From positions 992,001-1,056,000 of the forward strand of contig OZ253939.1 of assembly GCA_965267245.1 (NCBI GenBank): a stretch of DNA of 64,000 nucleotides, written 5' to 3'. The first letter of the stretch is position 1. The number at the start of each line of letters is the position of its first letter. Position numbers and translations under genes: made by a program. Below, piece after piece: positions 44,677 to 53,703 of this stretch. The notes under the pieces are model-generated. The model was given only the letters and a program-made list of their open reading frames with translations. It did no database searches and was not told where the DNA came from. The DNA is from JANSWY01 sp965267245 (GTDB lineage: Bacteria > Bacteroidota > Bacteroidia > Cytophagales > Cyclobacteriaceae).

Positions 44677-46158
44677 CTATCTTGGGTTAGGCTCTAAACC
44701 ACCAACAGTAATTGCAGATGATGGAATTTGTAATGCTTTTCTTGGATCATCCCCATCTAAGGTTACTTCACTCCCGTCCTGAAGTAGATGTGTTACACTA
44801 AATCCATATCTTTTCAGATCAAACCAACGTAATCCCTGCATTAAAAATTCCTTTCTCCTTTCAACTATTAAGACATAATTCAACAAGACCAATTCATCTG
44901 ACAAGTCAGGACCAATCCAATTTTTGAGTAGCTCCATTGATAGTGTTTTGTCTCCGTTCCCACTATATCTCCTATCAGTTAACACCTGCAAGTCAGCTAT
45001 CACCTCATCGAGTTGCCCCAGATATATATTAGCTTCTGCCCTGTTTAATAACACCTCTTCACCCCTAAAGGAAATGGCGATGTGATAAGGCAATCCCACA
45101 TTCGAATTAAGACTACTTCTTTCAAAAAGGCTCTCATATCTCACAGGAAACAAGGCATTATCACCTTTTACAAAAGCTGGATTTTCCCTCTCATCAACTA
45201 CTCCGGATAAAGGAGTAAGATCAAAAAGTTCAGAATATGCATTTTGTTCGGGACCAAAAGCAAAATCAAGTCTTTGAATCAGTGATATTTTTCTCATCAG
45301 TAACAAGTTACTGGCAAGCTCTGGCGAAGAATAAAGTTGAGGGTATCCCTGGATTGATGAGCTTGCCTCGTCAAACTGTACTGATGTCAAATCTCTTACG
45401 AAAGCTCCTGGGTTTGATCCCAGCAATTCATCAGAATACTGAACACACCTTACATAATCCCCTTTAAACAGGTAAAACCTGGAAGCAAATGCCAATGCTG
45501 CACCACGATTAAAGTGATACTTACCAGAATTATCAAAGAAACTGTCATCCAACAATTCTAATCCATCTAATAAATCATCTTCAATGTCGTCATAAACTCT
45601 CCTTACACTTTTTCTCTCATATTGTGCTAAAAAAGTAGTTTCAGGTTCTGTGATGTAGGGAATGCCAGGAGCTGAATTATCAACTGTATAGTGTGGAGCA
45701 AAAAGATTTACCAGCATAAAGTGACCATAGGCACGGATAAGTAATGCTTCCGATCGAATGGCACGTTTCCGCCTGATATCTTCTTCCGAATCTGCTGGTA
45801 AATCATCCAATACCGCAAGCACTTCATTGGCATGGGCAATTGAATTATAGGTTTGGTACCAGTAGTAGTCTGGTGTATCCTGTTCTGTTGGCCCAGTATT
45901 TACATCTTCCCAATTATACAATTGCTCATGACTTGCTCGTATATTGGTGCCAATCGTCCAACTCACATCATCAGTCATCCAGTCTGTGAATGCCGGACTT
46001 GCTACAGAATAACCATTTGTAAGTAACTGAGATGCTTTTTCGAGATCATCTAAAGACACCCGATTATCAGGAACTTCATCCAGAAACTCAGAGCAACTGA
46101 CTGAAATCACAAACATAGCCATAATCATTATAAACGATATGTAGCCTTTTCTAATCAT
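44677..46158 (-). CDS. SusD/RagB family nutrient-binding lipoprotein
   Basis: 493 residues. Lipobox SVSC (C22) followed by SEFLDEVPDNRVSLDDLEKA, the typical SusD start. TPR-like helices (ALLIRAYGHFMLVNLFAPHY at about 132-151; RGAALAFASRFYLFKGDY) and the C-terminal block GEEVLLNRAEANIYLGQLDEV and ERRKEFLMQGLRWFDLKRYG are diagnostic. SusD caps the SusC barrel on the cell surface and delivers ligand. The end of the protein (ALQIPSSAITVGGLEPNPR) is standard. The start overlaps the SusC stop by ATGA. Ligand type cannot be told, but the HExxH partner suggests a peptide-containing or complex substrate. Confidence 0.95.
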   Translation of the reverse strand: MIRKGYISFIMIMAMFVISVSCSEFLDEVPDNRVSLDDLEKASQLLTNGYSVASPAFTDWMTDDVSWTIGTNIRASHEQLYNWEDVNTGPTEQDTPDYYWYQTYNSIAHANEVLAVLDDLPADSEEDIRRKRAIRSEALLIRAYGHFMLVNLFAPHYTVDNSAPGIPYITEPETTFLAQYERKSVRRVYDDIEDDLLDGLELLDDSFFDNSGKYHFNRGAALAFASRFYLFKGDYVRCVQYSDELLGSNPGAFVRDLTSVQFDEASSSIQGYPQLYSSPELASNLLLMRKISLIQRLDFAFGPEQNAYSELFDLTPLSGVVDERENPAFVKGDNALFPVRYESLFERSSLNSNVGLPYHIAISFRGEEVLLNRAEANIYLGQLDEVIADLQVLTDRRYSGNGDKTLSMELLKNWIGPDLSDELVLLNYVLIVERRKEFLMQGLRWFDLKRYGFSVTHLLQDGSEVTLDGDDPRKALQIPSSAITVGGLEPNPR

Positions 46159-49100
46159 AGTCCAACATTCAGTGAAAATGTGATCAAACGTGGCTGGGGC
46201 AATGAAACACCTCCGGAACTAAAAAATTCCGGATCCTGACCTTTTAGCTTCTTATCTGAATAAAGTAGTGCCAGGTTTTGACCTTCAAGGCTTAGGTTAA
46301 TATGAGATAAACCCATTTTCTTTACCAATCCTGAAGGGATCTGGTATCCTAACCTTACATTTTTGAGACGTATGTAATCTCCATTCGCGACCCTTAAATC
46401 ACTTTTGTTGTACAATTGATAAGCCAGAACGGCATCAGGGTTAGTCAATGAGTAATCACGATCCAAAATTACTGGAATATCAGTAAGTTCTTCATCTCCA
46501 GAAGTGGCCCAACGGTTTACTAGCTCCCCAGGCAAGGCATCAAAGTCAGTGTACCTGGAGAATATTGCATCATTAAGTCTTATTTTATAGTCAAATTTGT
46601 AAGACAATAGGAAACTAAAAGTAATTCCATTGTATCTAAATGTATTAGTCAAGCCTCCCGCCCCTCTTGGTTCAATAGGTCCATTAAATTTGAGAAGTGA
46701 ATTAATTCCATCTCTGTCTTGCAGGTCATACTGGAGAACTGTGCCATCACTACCATCAAAGAAAGTAGGTATTCCCTCCTCATTGAGCCCAGCAAACTGA
46801 GTTGAATACAAGCCCCTCCTGGGACCACCAAGAACTGCAGCACCTCCCTGATTTATAGCATCTGTTATCCTGGGGCCGAAATCCAGTCTAACAATCTTAT
46901 CTTTTGTATATCCCACGTTAAAACTTGTGGTCCAGCTGAAATTACTTGTCTCGATATTGACAGACGATAAAGAAACTTCAAACCCAAAAGAATTCATATC
47001 GGCAAAGTTTCCTGCCTTAAGGCCCTGGCCCCCGATCCCACTTGTTTGTACAAAACCTACCAGATCAAAAGCATTTCTAGTATAGTAGTTCAGTGAACCA
47101 TTATATTTCCCATTTTTGACACTAAAGTCAGCACCAACATTGAACTCTCGTAGTTTCTCCCAGGTTAATTCTGTATTTGTAAGGTCTTCTATATACAAAT
47201 ATGGCTCAACATCTGTTGGTCTTACTGTCACATCTGACTGCAAGTTTAAAAGTGCGCTTGCATTCGGGGGTAGATTCCCTGAAATTCCATAAGTAGCTCT
47301 TAACTTTAATTCATCCAGGAACCTTACTCCTCTCAGGAACGATTCATTATGTGCATTCCAGGCACCACTCACATTCCAGGTAGGAAGAAACCTTGCCTGC
47401 TTACTTTCCCCTAATTGATTCGACCCATCATAACGGACTGTGAAATTGGCAATGTATTTTGATCTGTAGGCATACCCGCCATTCAAAAATGACCCTATAA
47501 ACCTGTCTCTTTCCTGAGAAAGACCGTAGTAGTCTATATTCTGAAGGTTAAAAAATTCGATGATATTTGGGTCTGTTACCACTACTCCACCACTACTATA
47601 TACTACACCCAACCCGGTAGCGTTACTGCTGGATCGATTAGTGAATCTGAGTTCCTGACCAGCTAATACATTAACTTCATGTACTTCAGCGAATGTCCTG
47701 TTATACTCAGCACTTACCCTGGAGAAAAAATTCAACAAATCATTGATATCTAAATAATTGAACCCTCCTTCAGGTAATACTACCTGAGGATTTAGACCTG
47801 GGTTATCAGGGTCCCTGTATAAAAGATTATTGGCATCCTGAATAAATTGGGTTTGATCTGCCCTGTAGGCTTCAGCCTGATTAGAATTCTCGTGTACAGT
47901 GTGGTCTCTTCTAGTATTGGCATATCTCGCCTGAAAGACACCTTTAAAGAATAAATTTTTAGTAGGCTTTACTTCAAAATCAGTTTGAGCGGCCAAGTCT
48001 GCCACTGAGATGTCTATGAAGTTATATTCCAGCTCATCAAGTATATTAAAAGGCGCATAATTTCGCCTAAAATATTCCCTGTCTCCATTTTCATCAATCG
48101 CTCTTATTGATCTACTCGTATTTAATGCATAGCTGAATGGATTGATATCAAAACTTCGGCTAAACCGACCAGTTATTGGATCAAATTCTCTGTTTCTTGT
48201 TCCTGGAACTGTTTGTGACCTATAACTGGAACTAATTTTAAGACCAAAGGAAAACTTATCAGATATAAAGTAAGTATTTCTGGCGGTTCCGGTTATTCTT
48301 TCAACATGATCTGCAATTGTCTGCCCTTGATCATTTAAGTAGCTTATTGAATAATAGCTATTGCTCTTCTCATTTCCTGCTGTGAAACTAAGAGAATGTT
48401 GCTGCTGTAAGCCTACGTCCCTGAATAATAGATCAAACCAATCAGTATTAGCGTTTTCATACTGGTTCAGAAATTCTTCATTCAGCGTTCCTCCAGGTCC
48501 CCAATCTAATTCATGATCAGCAATTAAGGTAAACATTTTACCCATTGCACCATAATTCTGGGCTCTTACTGATGTACTAATATCGATCAATCCTTTTTCG
48601 AAAAGTTCTCGATACACTGACATTTCTTCAGCAGAATTCAGGAGGTTAAACTGGTTGTAAGTTGGACGCAGTTTCCCAGAAAAATTTCCTGTGTAATTAA
48701 CCCTTAAAGCGCCACTCTTCCCCCTTTTGGTAGTGATTACAATTACACCATTTGCAGCCCTAGCTCCATAAATGGCTGTTGCTGATGCGTCCTTTAAAAC
48801 CTGATAAGATTCAATGTCATCCGGATTTAAATTGGCCACACTTGAACTAATAAGTGTATTGGCATTTCCTGAAATAAAATCATCGGTACTTACATTTGAT
48901 AAATCTTCCAGAATAACACCATCTACAACAAATAATGGTTGATTATTACCATTAATAGAAGCATTTCCTCTTATTCGAATTTTAGGGCTGGTCCCAAATG
49001 TTCCAGACACATTGTCCACATTTACTCCAGCAACCTGCCCTTCTAATACGCGGCTCACATCCACCATGCCATTAGCAGCAATATCCTTCATGGATAAGTT

Positions 49101-49463
49101 ATCAGATGCACCTGTGAATAGTTTTCTTTCCACCGTCTGAAAACCTGTCACTACTAATTCTGTCAGGACCTGGGTGGACGGCTTCATTGAAATGTTAAAA
49201 GATGATTGATTACCAACTGCCACCTTGACTGTCTCCATTCCCACCATAGTGAATACCAAAATGTTATTGGAGGCTGCCTGCATTCTAAATTTCCCCTCTA
49301 AATCGGTAGTGGTACCTTTTGAAGTCCCTTCAACCTGCACCGTAACACCAATTAATGGTTCATTCGACTCATCCACTACACTACCTTCAATAGTCGTTTG
49401 ACCAAAAGAAGATGTAATGGATGAGTGAATAATTAGAATAAATACAATTAGTTTCTTCAGCAC
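46155..49463 (-). CDS. SusC/RagA family TonB-linked outer-membrane transporter
   Basis: 1102 residues. Signal peptide MLKKLIVFILIIHSSITS with cleavage after FGQ (22). Carboxypeptidase-regulatory-like domain at 24-110 (TIEGSVVDESNEPLIGVTV; TTTDLEGKF), then the plug (about 115-240, VSRVLEGQVAGVNVDNVSG; PLFVVDGVILEDLSN; DASATAIYGARAANGVIVIT), and a large barrel ending PRLITFSLNVGL. It forms the transport pore with the SusD protein encoded next. No N-terminal STN or anti-sigma-interacting extension is present, so regulation is not through an adjacent ECF sigma factor, and none is seen nearby. Confidence 0.96.
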   Translation of the reverse strand: MLKKLIVFILIIHSSITSSFGQTTIEGSVVDESNEPLIGVTVQVEGTSKGTTTDLEGKFRMQAASNNILVFTMVGMETVKVAVGNQSSFNISMKPSTQVLTELVVTGFQTVERKLFTGASDNLSMKDIAANGMVDVSRVLEGQVAGVNVDNVSGTFGTSPKIRIRGNASINGNNQPLFVVDGVILEDLSNVSTDDFISGNANTLISSSVANLNPDDIESYQVLKDASATAIYGARAANGVIVITTKRGKSGALRVNYTGNFSGKLRPTYNQFNLLNSAEEMSVYRELFEKGLIDISTSVRAQNYGAMGKMFTLIADHELDWGPGGTLNEEFLNQYENANTDWFDLLFRDVGLQQQHSLSFTAGNEKSNSYYSISYLNDQGQTIADHVERITGTARNTYFISDKFSFGLKISSSYRSQTVPGTRNREFDPITGRFSRSFDINPFSYALNTSRSIRAIDENGDREYFRRNYAPFNILDELEYNFIDISVADLAAQTDFEVKPTKNLFFKGVFQARYANTRRDHTVHENSNQAEAYRADQTQFIQDANNLLYRDPDNPGLNPQVVLPEGGFNYLDINDLLNFFSRVSAEYNRTFAEVHEVNVLAGQELRFTNRSSSNATGLGVVYSSGGVVVTDPNIIEFFNLQNIDYYGLSQERDRFIGSFLNGGYAYRSKYIANFTVRYDGSNQLGESKQARFLPTWNVSGAWNAHNESFLRGVRFLDELKLRATYGISGNLPPNASALLNLQSDVTVRPTDVEPYLYIEDLTNTELTWEKLREFNVGADFSVKNGKYNGSLNYYTRNAFDLVGFVQTSGIGGQGLKAGNFADMNSFGFEVSLSSVNIETSNFSWTTSFNVGYTKDKIVRLDFGPRITDAINQGGAAVLGGPRRGLYSTQFAGLNEEGIPTFFDGSDGTVLQYDLQDRDGINSLLKFNGPIEPRGAGGLTNTFRYNGITFSFLLSYKFDYKIRLNDAIFSRYTDFDALPGELVNRWATSGDEELTDIPVILDRDYSLTNPDAVLAYQLYNKSDLRVANGDYIRLKNVRLGYQIPSGLVKKMGLSHINLSLEGQNLALLYSDKKLKGQDPEFFSSGGVSLPQPRLITFSLNVGL

Positions 49464-49492
49464 TATCTATCAACAATCAGAGGTTCCGGATT

Positions 49493-50035
49493 CTATTCGT
49501 CCCTTTCAAATACCCATTCCAGGTTATGAGTTACAGCTGCTGAAGGTAATGCTACAAAAGCACTATCTTTTTGATCATTTGTTGCTGATGCCCAAAATTC
49601 TGATTCAATTAGTTCTGTGTAATCAGCATTTGATGGATATGATATGAAGCTAACTTCTTCCTTAACCCGAAGATCGTCATCTTCATTTTTCTCAATTACC
49701 CACTCAAGATCACCACTATCATTAGATGTAAGAATCAACTCGCCATCTTCAAGCTCCCATGTTCCCTCGTCAGTTTCTTCACTAAGACCCTGCGTAACTT
49801 CGATTTCGTATGTCCCGTCCGCTTTTAATTCAACGACGTACGTATCCCAACCAAAAAATCCTAATGAAAACTCAAATCCTTCCCATAGCGAATAATCACC
49901 CGGAAGATCTGTGGCTAAAATACCCTTCAGGTTCCAAACTCCCACTTCATGAGGAGGTGGCGTTTCATCATCATTATTACAAGCCACCAAGAAACTGATG
50001 GACAAAATCAATGTAAATCGTAAAAGTTTATTCAT
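49493..50035 (-). CDS. Lipocalin-like lipoprotein, first gene of the SusCD operon
   Basis: 180 residues from the ATG at 50035, chosen because it opens with a lipoprotein signal (MNKLLRFTLILSISFLVAC, lipobox LVAC). The mature part has a short linker (NNDDETPPP) then the pattern GVWNLKGILATDLPGDYS, ELKADGTYEIEVTQGL, GTWELEDGELILTSND, which is that of lipocalin-like small lipoproteins. It probably binds a ligand at the surface. It is transcribed first in the operon, 29 bases before susC. An in-frame start 18 codons upstream would bury the signal peptide and is rejected. Confidence 0.75.
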   Translation of the reverse strand: MNKLLRFTLILSISFLVACNNDDETPPPHEVGVWNLKGILATDLPGDYSLWEGFEFSLGFFGWDTYVVELKADGTYEIEVTQGLSEETDEGTWELEDGELILTSNDSGDLEWVIEKNEDDDLRVKEEVSFISYPSNADYTELIESEFWASATNDQKDSAFVALPSAAVTHNLEWVFERDE

Positions 50036-50370
50036 ATGTGTTGAATTAAGTTTTAATACTGTCGTCTCTATAAAATCAATCCTACTCAATATTACCCTTA
50101 TCTCTTGTAGAATTTCATCAAATATAGTTCAGGGAAATATTATATAATAGTTTTCAATTTTTACCAAATTATTTATTTGATGCTTGATGATATCTATAAG
50201 ACAGGAACAAAAGATATAAAAGTTGTAATTAGATTTGAGATTAATTCATTATAATTTCAATTGGGGATTTAATAACTTATTAAAACACAATTATTTAATA
50301 GAAATATTATAGTTTTGCAACTAAAATCACAAAGCGCGGGACCTATTTACAACACCTTATCATTATTTCA
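50036..50370. other. AT-rich divergent intergenic region
   Basis: 335 bases without a gene, very AT-rich. It holds two promoter-like elements: TATATTTG on the minus strand (50126-50119), 84 bases ahead of the lipoprotein-SusCD operon, and TAGTTTTG on the plus strand (50310-50317), 53 bases ahead of the SiaB-like gene. Neither has a good -33 box. I see no strong hairpin or repeat. Confidence 0.5.
50310..50317 (+). promoter_or_regulatory. Bacteroidota -7 promoter element (TAGTTTTG)
   Basis: TAGTTTTGCAAC, the same extended form as at 10662 and close to that at 6567. It should serve the SiaB-like gene at 50371. Confidence 0.45.
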
Positions 50371-50910
50371 ATGAATTATCACGTACTCTACAAAAATATT
50401 TATGACCCTTCTATTCTACTTCTGCATAAAGGGAATATTTCTTTTGATTTGATATCTCTGATAATGGATCAGTTAGAGCAAAGTGTCAATACCTTGGAAG
50501 AGGACCGTAAGGTGAAAAAGAAATTCAATAACATTTTGATGGAGTCATTCCAAAACCTTGGTCACCATGCACAAAAGGATGTAACCGCTAATACAGATTT
50601 GATCATGGTTGTTTCCAGAAAGAGATTTTATAAAATCATCACAGGCAACCTAATCAATAAATCAGCAGTTGAGCCTTTAAAAACACAATTGGAAGAAATC
50701 AACTCTATGGATTATGACCAGCTGAGAGTTTACTATAAAAAGGTAATGTCCGAGGAAGGGTTTTCGGATAAAGGAACAGCGGGATTAGGTTTCATTGACA
50801 TGGCTCGTAAGACCAAGCAAAAACTTGCTTACAACTTCTATGACATTGATGACGACAAAGCATATTTTTCCTTTGAAGTGAAAATCAAGAAAGATTCTGA
50901 AGAAGAATAA
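50371..50910 (+). CDS. SiaB family protein (DUF6272)
   Basis: 179 residues. The fold is that of a small GHKL-type ATPase without the histidine domain: KKFNNILMESFQNLGHHAQK (50-69) corresponds to the N box, and DKGTAGLGFIDMARKTKQKL (132-151) to the glycine box. This matches SiaB-type proteins, which in Pseudomonas phosphorylate SiaC to control adhesion and diguanylate cyclase activity. In this window no SiaC-like (DUF1987), SiaA phosphatase or SiaD partner is adjacent, so its target is unknown. Its last 26 bases overlap the end of the MocR gene on the other strand. Confidence 0.85.
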   Translation: MNYHVLYKNIYDPSILLLHKGNISFDLISLIMDQLEQSVNTLEEDRKVKKKFNNILMESFQNLGHHAQKDVTANTDLIMVVSRKRFYKIITGNLINKSAVEPLKTQLEEINSMDYDQLRVYYKKVMSEEGFSDKGTAGLGFIDMARKTKQKLAYNFYDIDDDKAYFSFEVKIKKDSEEE

Positions 50911-52318
50911 TCTCCTTTCTTAAAATATCAACAGCCTTTTCAAGTTCTTTTTCAGTCATCGATGCAAAACCAAACCTGGTGGCAACATCATTGCTGTATT
51001 TAGATGGCGGGTTAATCTTCAAGCCACTTTGTAAGCATTTCTTCTCTAACTTGTCCCAATTAAGTCTGTTACTTACCACCCAAATCGCCATCCCACCCTG
51101 TGGCGTCTTAAAATCAATGTAATTACACAATTCCTTCTTCAATAGAGCCACCAGAAAATCTCTTCTATTCCTATAAATTGACAGATTTCTATTGATGGTC
51201 ATACGAATTTCTCCTTCTTTCAACAAGTAGCCCATTGCTCTTTCCAGAAGTGGATCGCCTGTCCGGTCAATGTAACGTCTGGTAAGTCGGAACTTATCAA
51301 TATCGGATGGATTAGCAATTATGTAGCCTAACCGCAAGGCAGGAACCAGTGTTTTGCTAAAAGAACCTACATAAATAACTTGCTCGCTTTCAACACTTTT
51401 GAGCGGTAGAATAGGGGCACTTGAATAATGATAATCGTAATCATAATCGTCTTCCAAAACCTTAAATTGATACTTTCTGGATAGTTTGAGAAGTTCTAAT
51501 CTTCTGGTTGGTGACATGGTGACTGTTGTGGGATGATAATGGTGAGGTACACAATACACTAGTTTAGGTATTAAACCATTTTCACAATGCTTCTCTAATT
51601 GACTCACATTTAATCCATCATCGTCTACCTTGAGCTTAACCAGCTTTAAGTTTGCCTGAGTAACTATATCGATGAATGTTTGATACCCAGGAATCCCCAT
51701 CATTACAATATCTCCACGATTTAAATTCTGACAGACCAAATACATAGCCATGATACTTCCTCTGGTAACAAGGATATGGTTTTCATTTATTCCCAGTCCC
51801 CGGGTTTCATTCAAATGATTCGCCAAATTTTTTCTAAAGTATAAATCCCCCTGAAACTCTTCCCGATAATCAAGGTGCTTTATAAATGAGGTATTTTTTG
51901 AGAGGCGTCTCATTTCTTTCGTTAATTCTTCCAAAGGAGCAAGTCTTACATCAGGGTGCCCATCATCAAAATAATAATCCCATGTCTTTAAGGATGTTTG
52001 CGTTATTATATTTTGACTTAATTCTGCTGAGGTAGCTGTAATTGAAACTGGCTTTAGAATAGGTAAGTTTTCATTTACATAAGTACCATTACCTACCTTT
52101 GAAACTAACCAACCCTGAATGAGAAGCTCCTCGTATGCTTTTACGACAGTTTTGCGATGAACTTCCAGTATTGTCGACATATCTCTTGATCCCGGTATTT
52201 TATAGCCTGGTTGCAACTTTCCTTCACTTATTATCTGTATAAGCTGTTTACTGATCTGTCTAAAGACTGGTTGATCGATGTTGCGATCAATTTTCAATGT
52301 GGTCTTAAATGGAAACAT
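50885..52318 (-). CDS. MocR/GntR-type regulator with aminotransferase-like domain
   Basis: 477 residues. N-terminal winged helix of the GntR family (IPGSRDMSTILEVHRKTVVK, residues about 41-60, then AYEELLIQGWLVSKVGNGTY) joined to a fold-type I PLP domain with the lysine in YVGSFSKTLVPALRLGYIIA and the PYCVPHHYHPT-like stretch. Such proteins sense pyridoxal phosphate or amines and usually control a divergent gene. The divergent gene here encodes an FMN-binding split-barrel protein of the pyridoxamine phosphate oxidase superfamily, a fitting partner. It is convergent with the SiaB-like gene. Confidence 0.93.
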   Translation of the reverse strand: MFPFKTTLKIDRNIDQPVFRQISKQLIQIISEGKLQPGYKIPGSRDMSTILEVHRKTVVKAYEELLIQGWLVSKVGNGTYVNENLPILKPVSITATSAELSQNIITQTSLKTWDYYFDDGHPDVRLAPLEELTKEMRRLSKNTSFIKHLDYREEFQGDLYFRKNLANHLNETRGLGINENHILVTRGSIMAMYLVCQNLNRGDIVMMGIPGYQTFIDIVTQANLKLVKLKVDDDGLNVSQLEKHCENGLIPKLVYCVPHHYHPTTVTMSPTRRLELLKLSRKYQFKVLEDDYDYDYHYSSAPILPLKSVESEQVIYVGSFSKTLVPALRLGYIIANPSDIDKFRLTRRYIDRTGDPLLERAMGYLLKEGEIRMTINRNLSIYRNRRDFLVALLKKELCNYIDFKTPQGGMAIWVVSNRLNWDKLEKKCLQSGLKINPPSKYSNDVATRFGFASMTEKELEKAVDILRKEIILLQNLS

Positions 52319-52348
52319 TGGACTACCTCATAATTATAAATTGGATTA

Positions 52349-52378
52349 CAAAAGTAGACCATTATGGAAATACATTTA
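52349..52378. promoter_or_regulatory. Overlapping divergent promoters of the mocR / split-barrel pair
   Basis: TACTTTTG on the minus strand (52356-52349) matches TAnnTTTG and lies 30 bases before the MocR start. TACATTTA on the plus strand (52371-52378) is one base off and lies 17 bases before the start at 52396. TCATAATT (52328-52335) and AATTATGA (52385-52392) flank them as an inverted repeat and could be regulator sites. Confidence 0.4.
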
Positions 52379-52395
52379 CACAAAAATTATGATAT

Positions 52396-53037
52396 ATGAG
52401 ACCAGACGATAAAATTAGAGTTAAGAGAGTTCCGAAGCGAGGAGTATATGAAAGAGAGGATATATACCAAATTCTGGATAAGCATTTCTTGTGCCACTGT
52501 GGGTTTTCTCATGACGGATATCCGGTGGTAATCCCTACGTTATTTGGTCGAAAAGGTGATTATATTTATTTGCATGGATCTGCTGCCAGCAGAATGATCA
52601 GAAATCTTTCTGAGGGAGTTTCATTTTGTTTATCAGTGGCATCCGTACAGGGGCTGGTATTATCTAAATCAGCTTTTCACCATTCCGTAAATTATGAATC
52701 TGCTGTTGTTTTTGGAACAGCTAGGGTAATTGAAGATGATGCAGAAAAAATGGATGCTTTAGAGTGTATCTCAGATCAGGTGATCAGAAACAGGTGGAAT
52801 GAAACAAGAATACCTAATAAAAAGGAGCTAAAAGCAACAGCTGTTCTTAAAATGAAAATTGAAGATGCTTCAGGGAAAGTGCGAACAGGAGGTCCTGTAG
52901 ATGATAAAGAAGATTTAAGCCTGGATGTCTGGTCTGGAGTGGTCCCCATTCATGAAGTTTATGGCGAACCAATAGAAGAAGGGTCGTTAAAGAAACAACC
53001 CATCCCGTTATCTATATCAAATTTGATGACTTCTTAA
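52396..53037 (+). CDS. FMN-binding split-barrel protein (pyridoxamine 5'-phosphate oxidase family, NimA-like)
   Basis: 213 residues. The split-barrel pattern is IYQILDKHFLCHCGFSHDGY, PVVIPTLFGRKGDYIYLHGS, SEGVSFCLSVAS and SAVVFGTARVIEDDAEK. This is the branch related to NimA nitroimidazole reductases and to general flavin reductases of unknown substrate, not the biosynthetic PdxH. The FMN contacts in such proteins come from the LHGSAASRMIRNL segment. It is divergently paired with a MocR regulator that presumably controls it. An enzymatic substrate cannot be assigned. Confidence 0.85.
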   Translation: MRPDDKIRVKRVPKRGVYEREDIYQILDKHFLCHCGFSHDGYPVVIPTLFGRKGDYIYLHGSAASRMIRNLSEGVSFCLSVASVQGLVLSKSAFHHSVNYESAVVFGTARVIEDDAEKMDALECISDQVIRNRWNETRIPNKKELKATAVLKMKIEDASGKVRTGGPVDDKEDLSLDVWSGVVPIHEVYGEPIEEGSLKKQPIPLSISNLMTS

Positions 53038-53135
53038 GCTACGCCCAATTTTACTTTCAGGGCAAAAACAATCTTTCTAGGAATAGAAACAATTGAATAA
53101 ACTACAATGTTGATTACGTTCTCTATTAAATTCAT
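53034..53135 (-). CDS. Possible 33-residue hydrophobic basic peptide
   Basis: A complete small frame from the ATG at 53133-53135 to the TAA at 53034, beginning MNLIENVINIVVYSIVSIPR and ending KLGVA: hydrophobic N-terminal half, basic C-terminal half, as in a small membrane peptide. There is no clear ribosome-binding site (Bacteroidota rarely need one) and no promoter element. Its stop codon overlaps the stop of the split-barrel gene by two bases. It may be chance. Confidence 0.25.
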   Translation of the reverse strand: MNLIENVINIVVYSIVSIPRKIVFALKVKLGVA

Positions 53136-53397
53136 AGCGGTAAAGTTTTTAAATGCTTGTACTAATTAACGCAGTTTTTGGGACATGTAGGACACTTTTT
53201 CGATGAACCGGTATTTTTTGGAAATGATCAGGTAAAAAAACACCATTAATCAAATTATACACTTTTATCAAGGATAAGTACAATTCAAAAATAATTTAAT
53301 CAATCCGTATTTTCACTGATTGTAATGATCAAGATTATCTGTAAAATTGTTAACTTATAAACAATAACAACAATTAATTAACCCAAACAAGGAGATA
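53136..53397. other. AT-rich intergenic region with a strong ribosome-binding site at its end
   Basis: No gene is seen in these bases (the whole gap from 53038 is 360 bases, including the possible small peptide). AAGGAG at 53389-53394, three bases before the ATG at 53398, is an unusually good Shine-Dalgarno sequence for this phylum. I found no TAnnTTTG element and no strong hairpin. Confidence 0.5.
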
Positions 53398-53703
53398 ATG
53401 ATCATTAAAGCTATTTTAAAGGAGCACTATATCTATAGTGACGAGTACGGCCCCAGGCAGGGCGTACGGGAAGAAGTCCTTGAAACCAGGTTTTTCAGCA
53501 GTGAAGAATCCTTTCAAAACTGGTATGATTCTTTTAAGGATCAACTTTGGGAAGATACTCCGGGCAGTAAAGATCTATGTGAAGGGATTTATGTTGAAAA
53601 ACAATATGTTCCTATTGACAACATGGCTCCTCCCAAAGAATTGCACAAACACGCCACCTTTAGAAAAGGGATTTCAAGGTACTATGCAGGTTTGCATGCT
53701 TAA
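53398..53703 (+). CDS. Small protein of unknown function
   Basis: 101 residues with no signal peptide or membrane helix; many charged and aromatic residues (SSEESFQNWYDSFKDQLWED; CEGIYVEKQYVPID). I recognise no family. It is preceded by a strong AAGGAG and followed immediately by a bidirectional terminator, both of which support it as a real, well-translated gene. Codon use looks like that of its neighbours. A second frame overlapping most of it is a shadow without these signals. Confidence 0.7.
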   Translation: MIIKAILKEHYIYSDEYGPRQGVREEVLETRFFSSEESFQNWYDSFKDQLWEDTPGSKDLCEGIYVEKQYVPIDNMAPPKELHKHATFRKGISRYYAGLHA

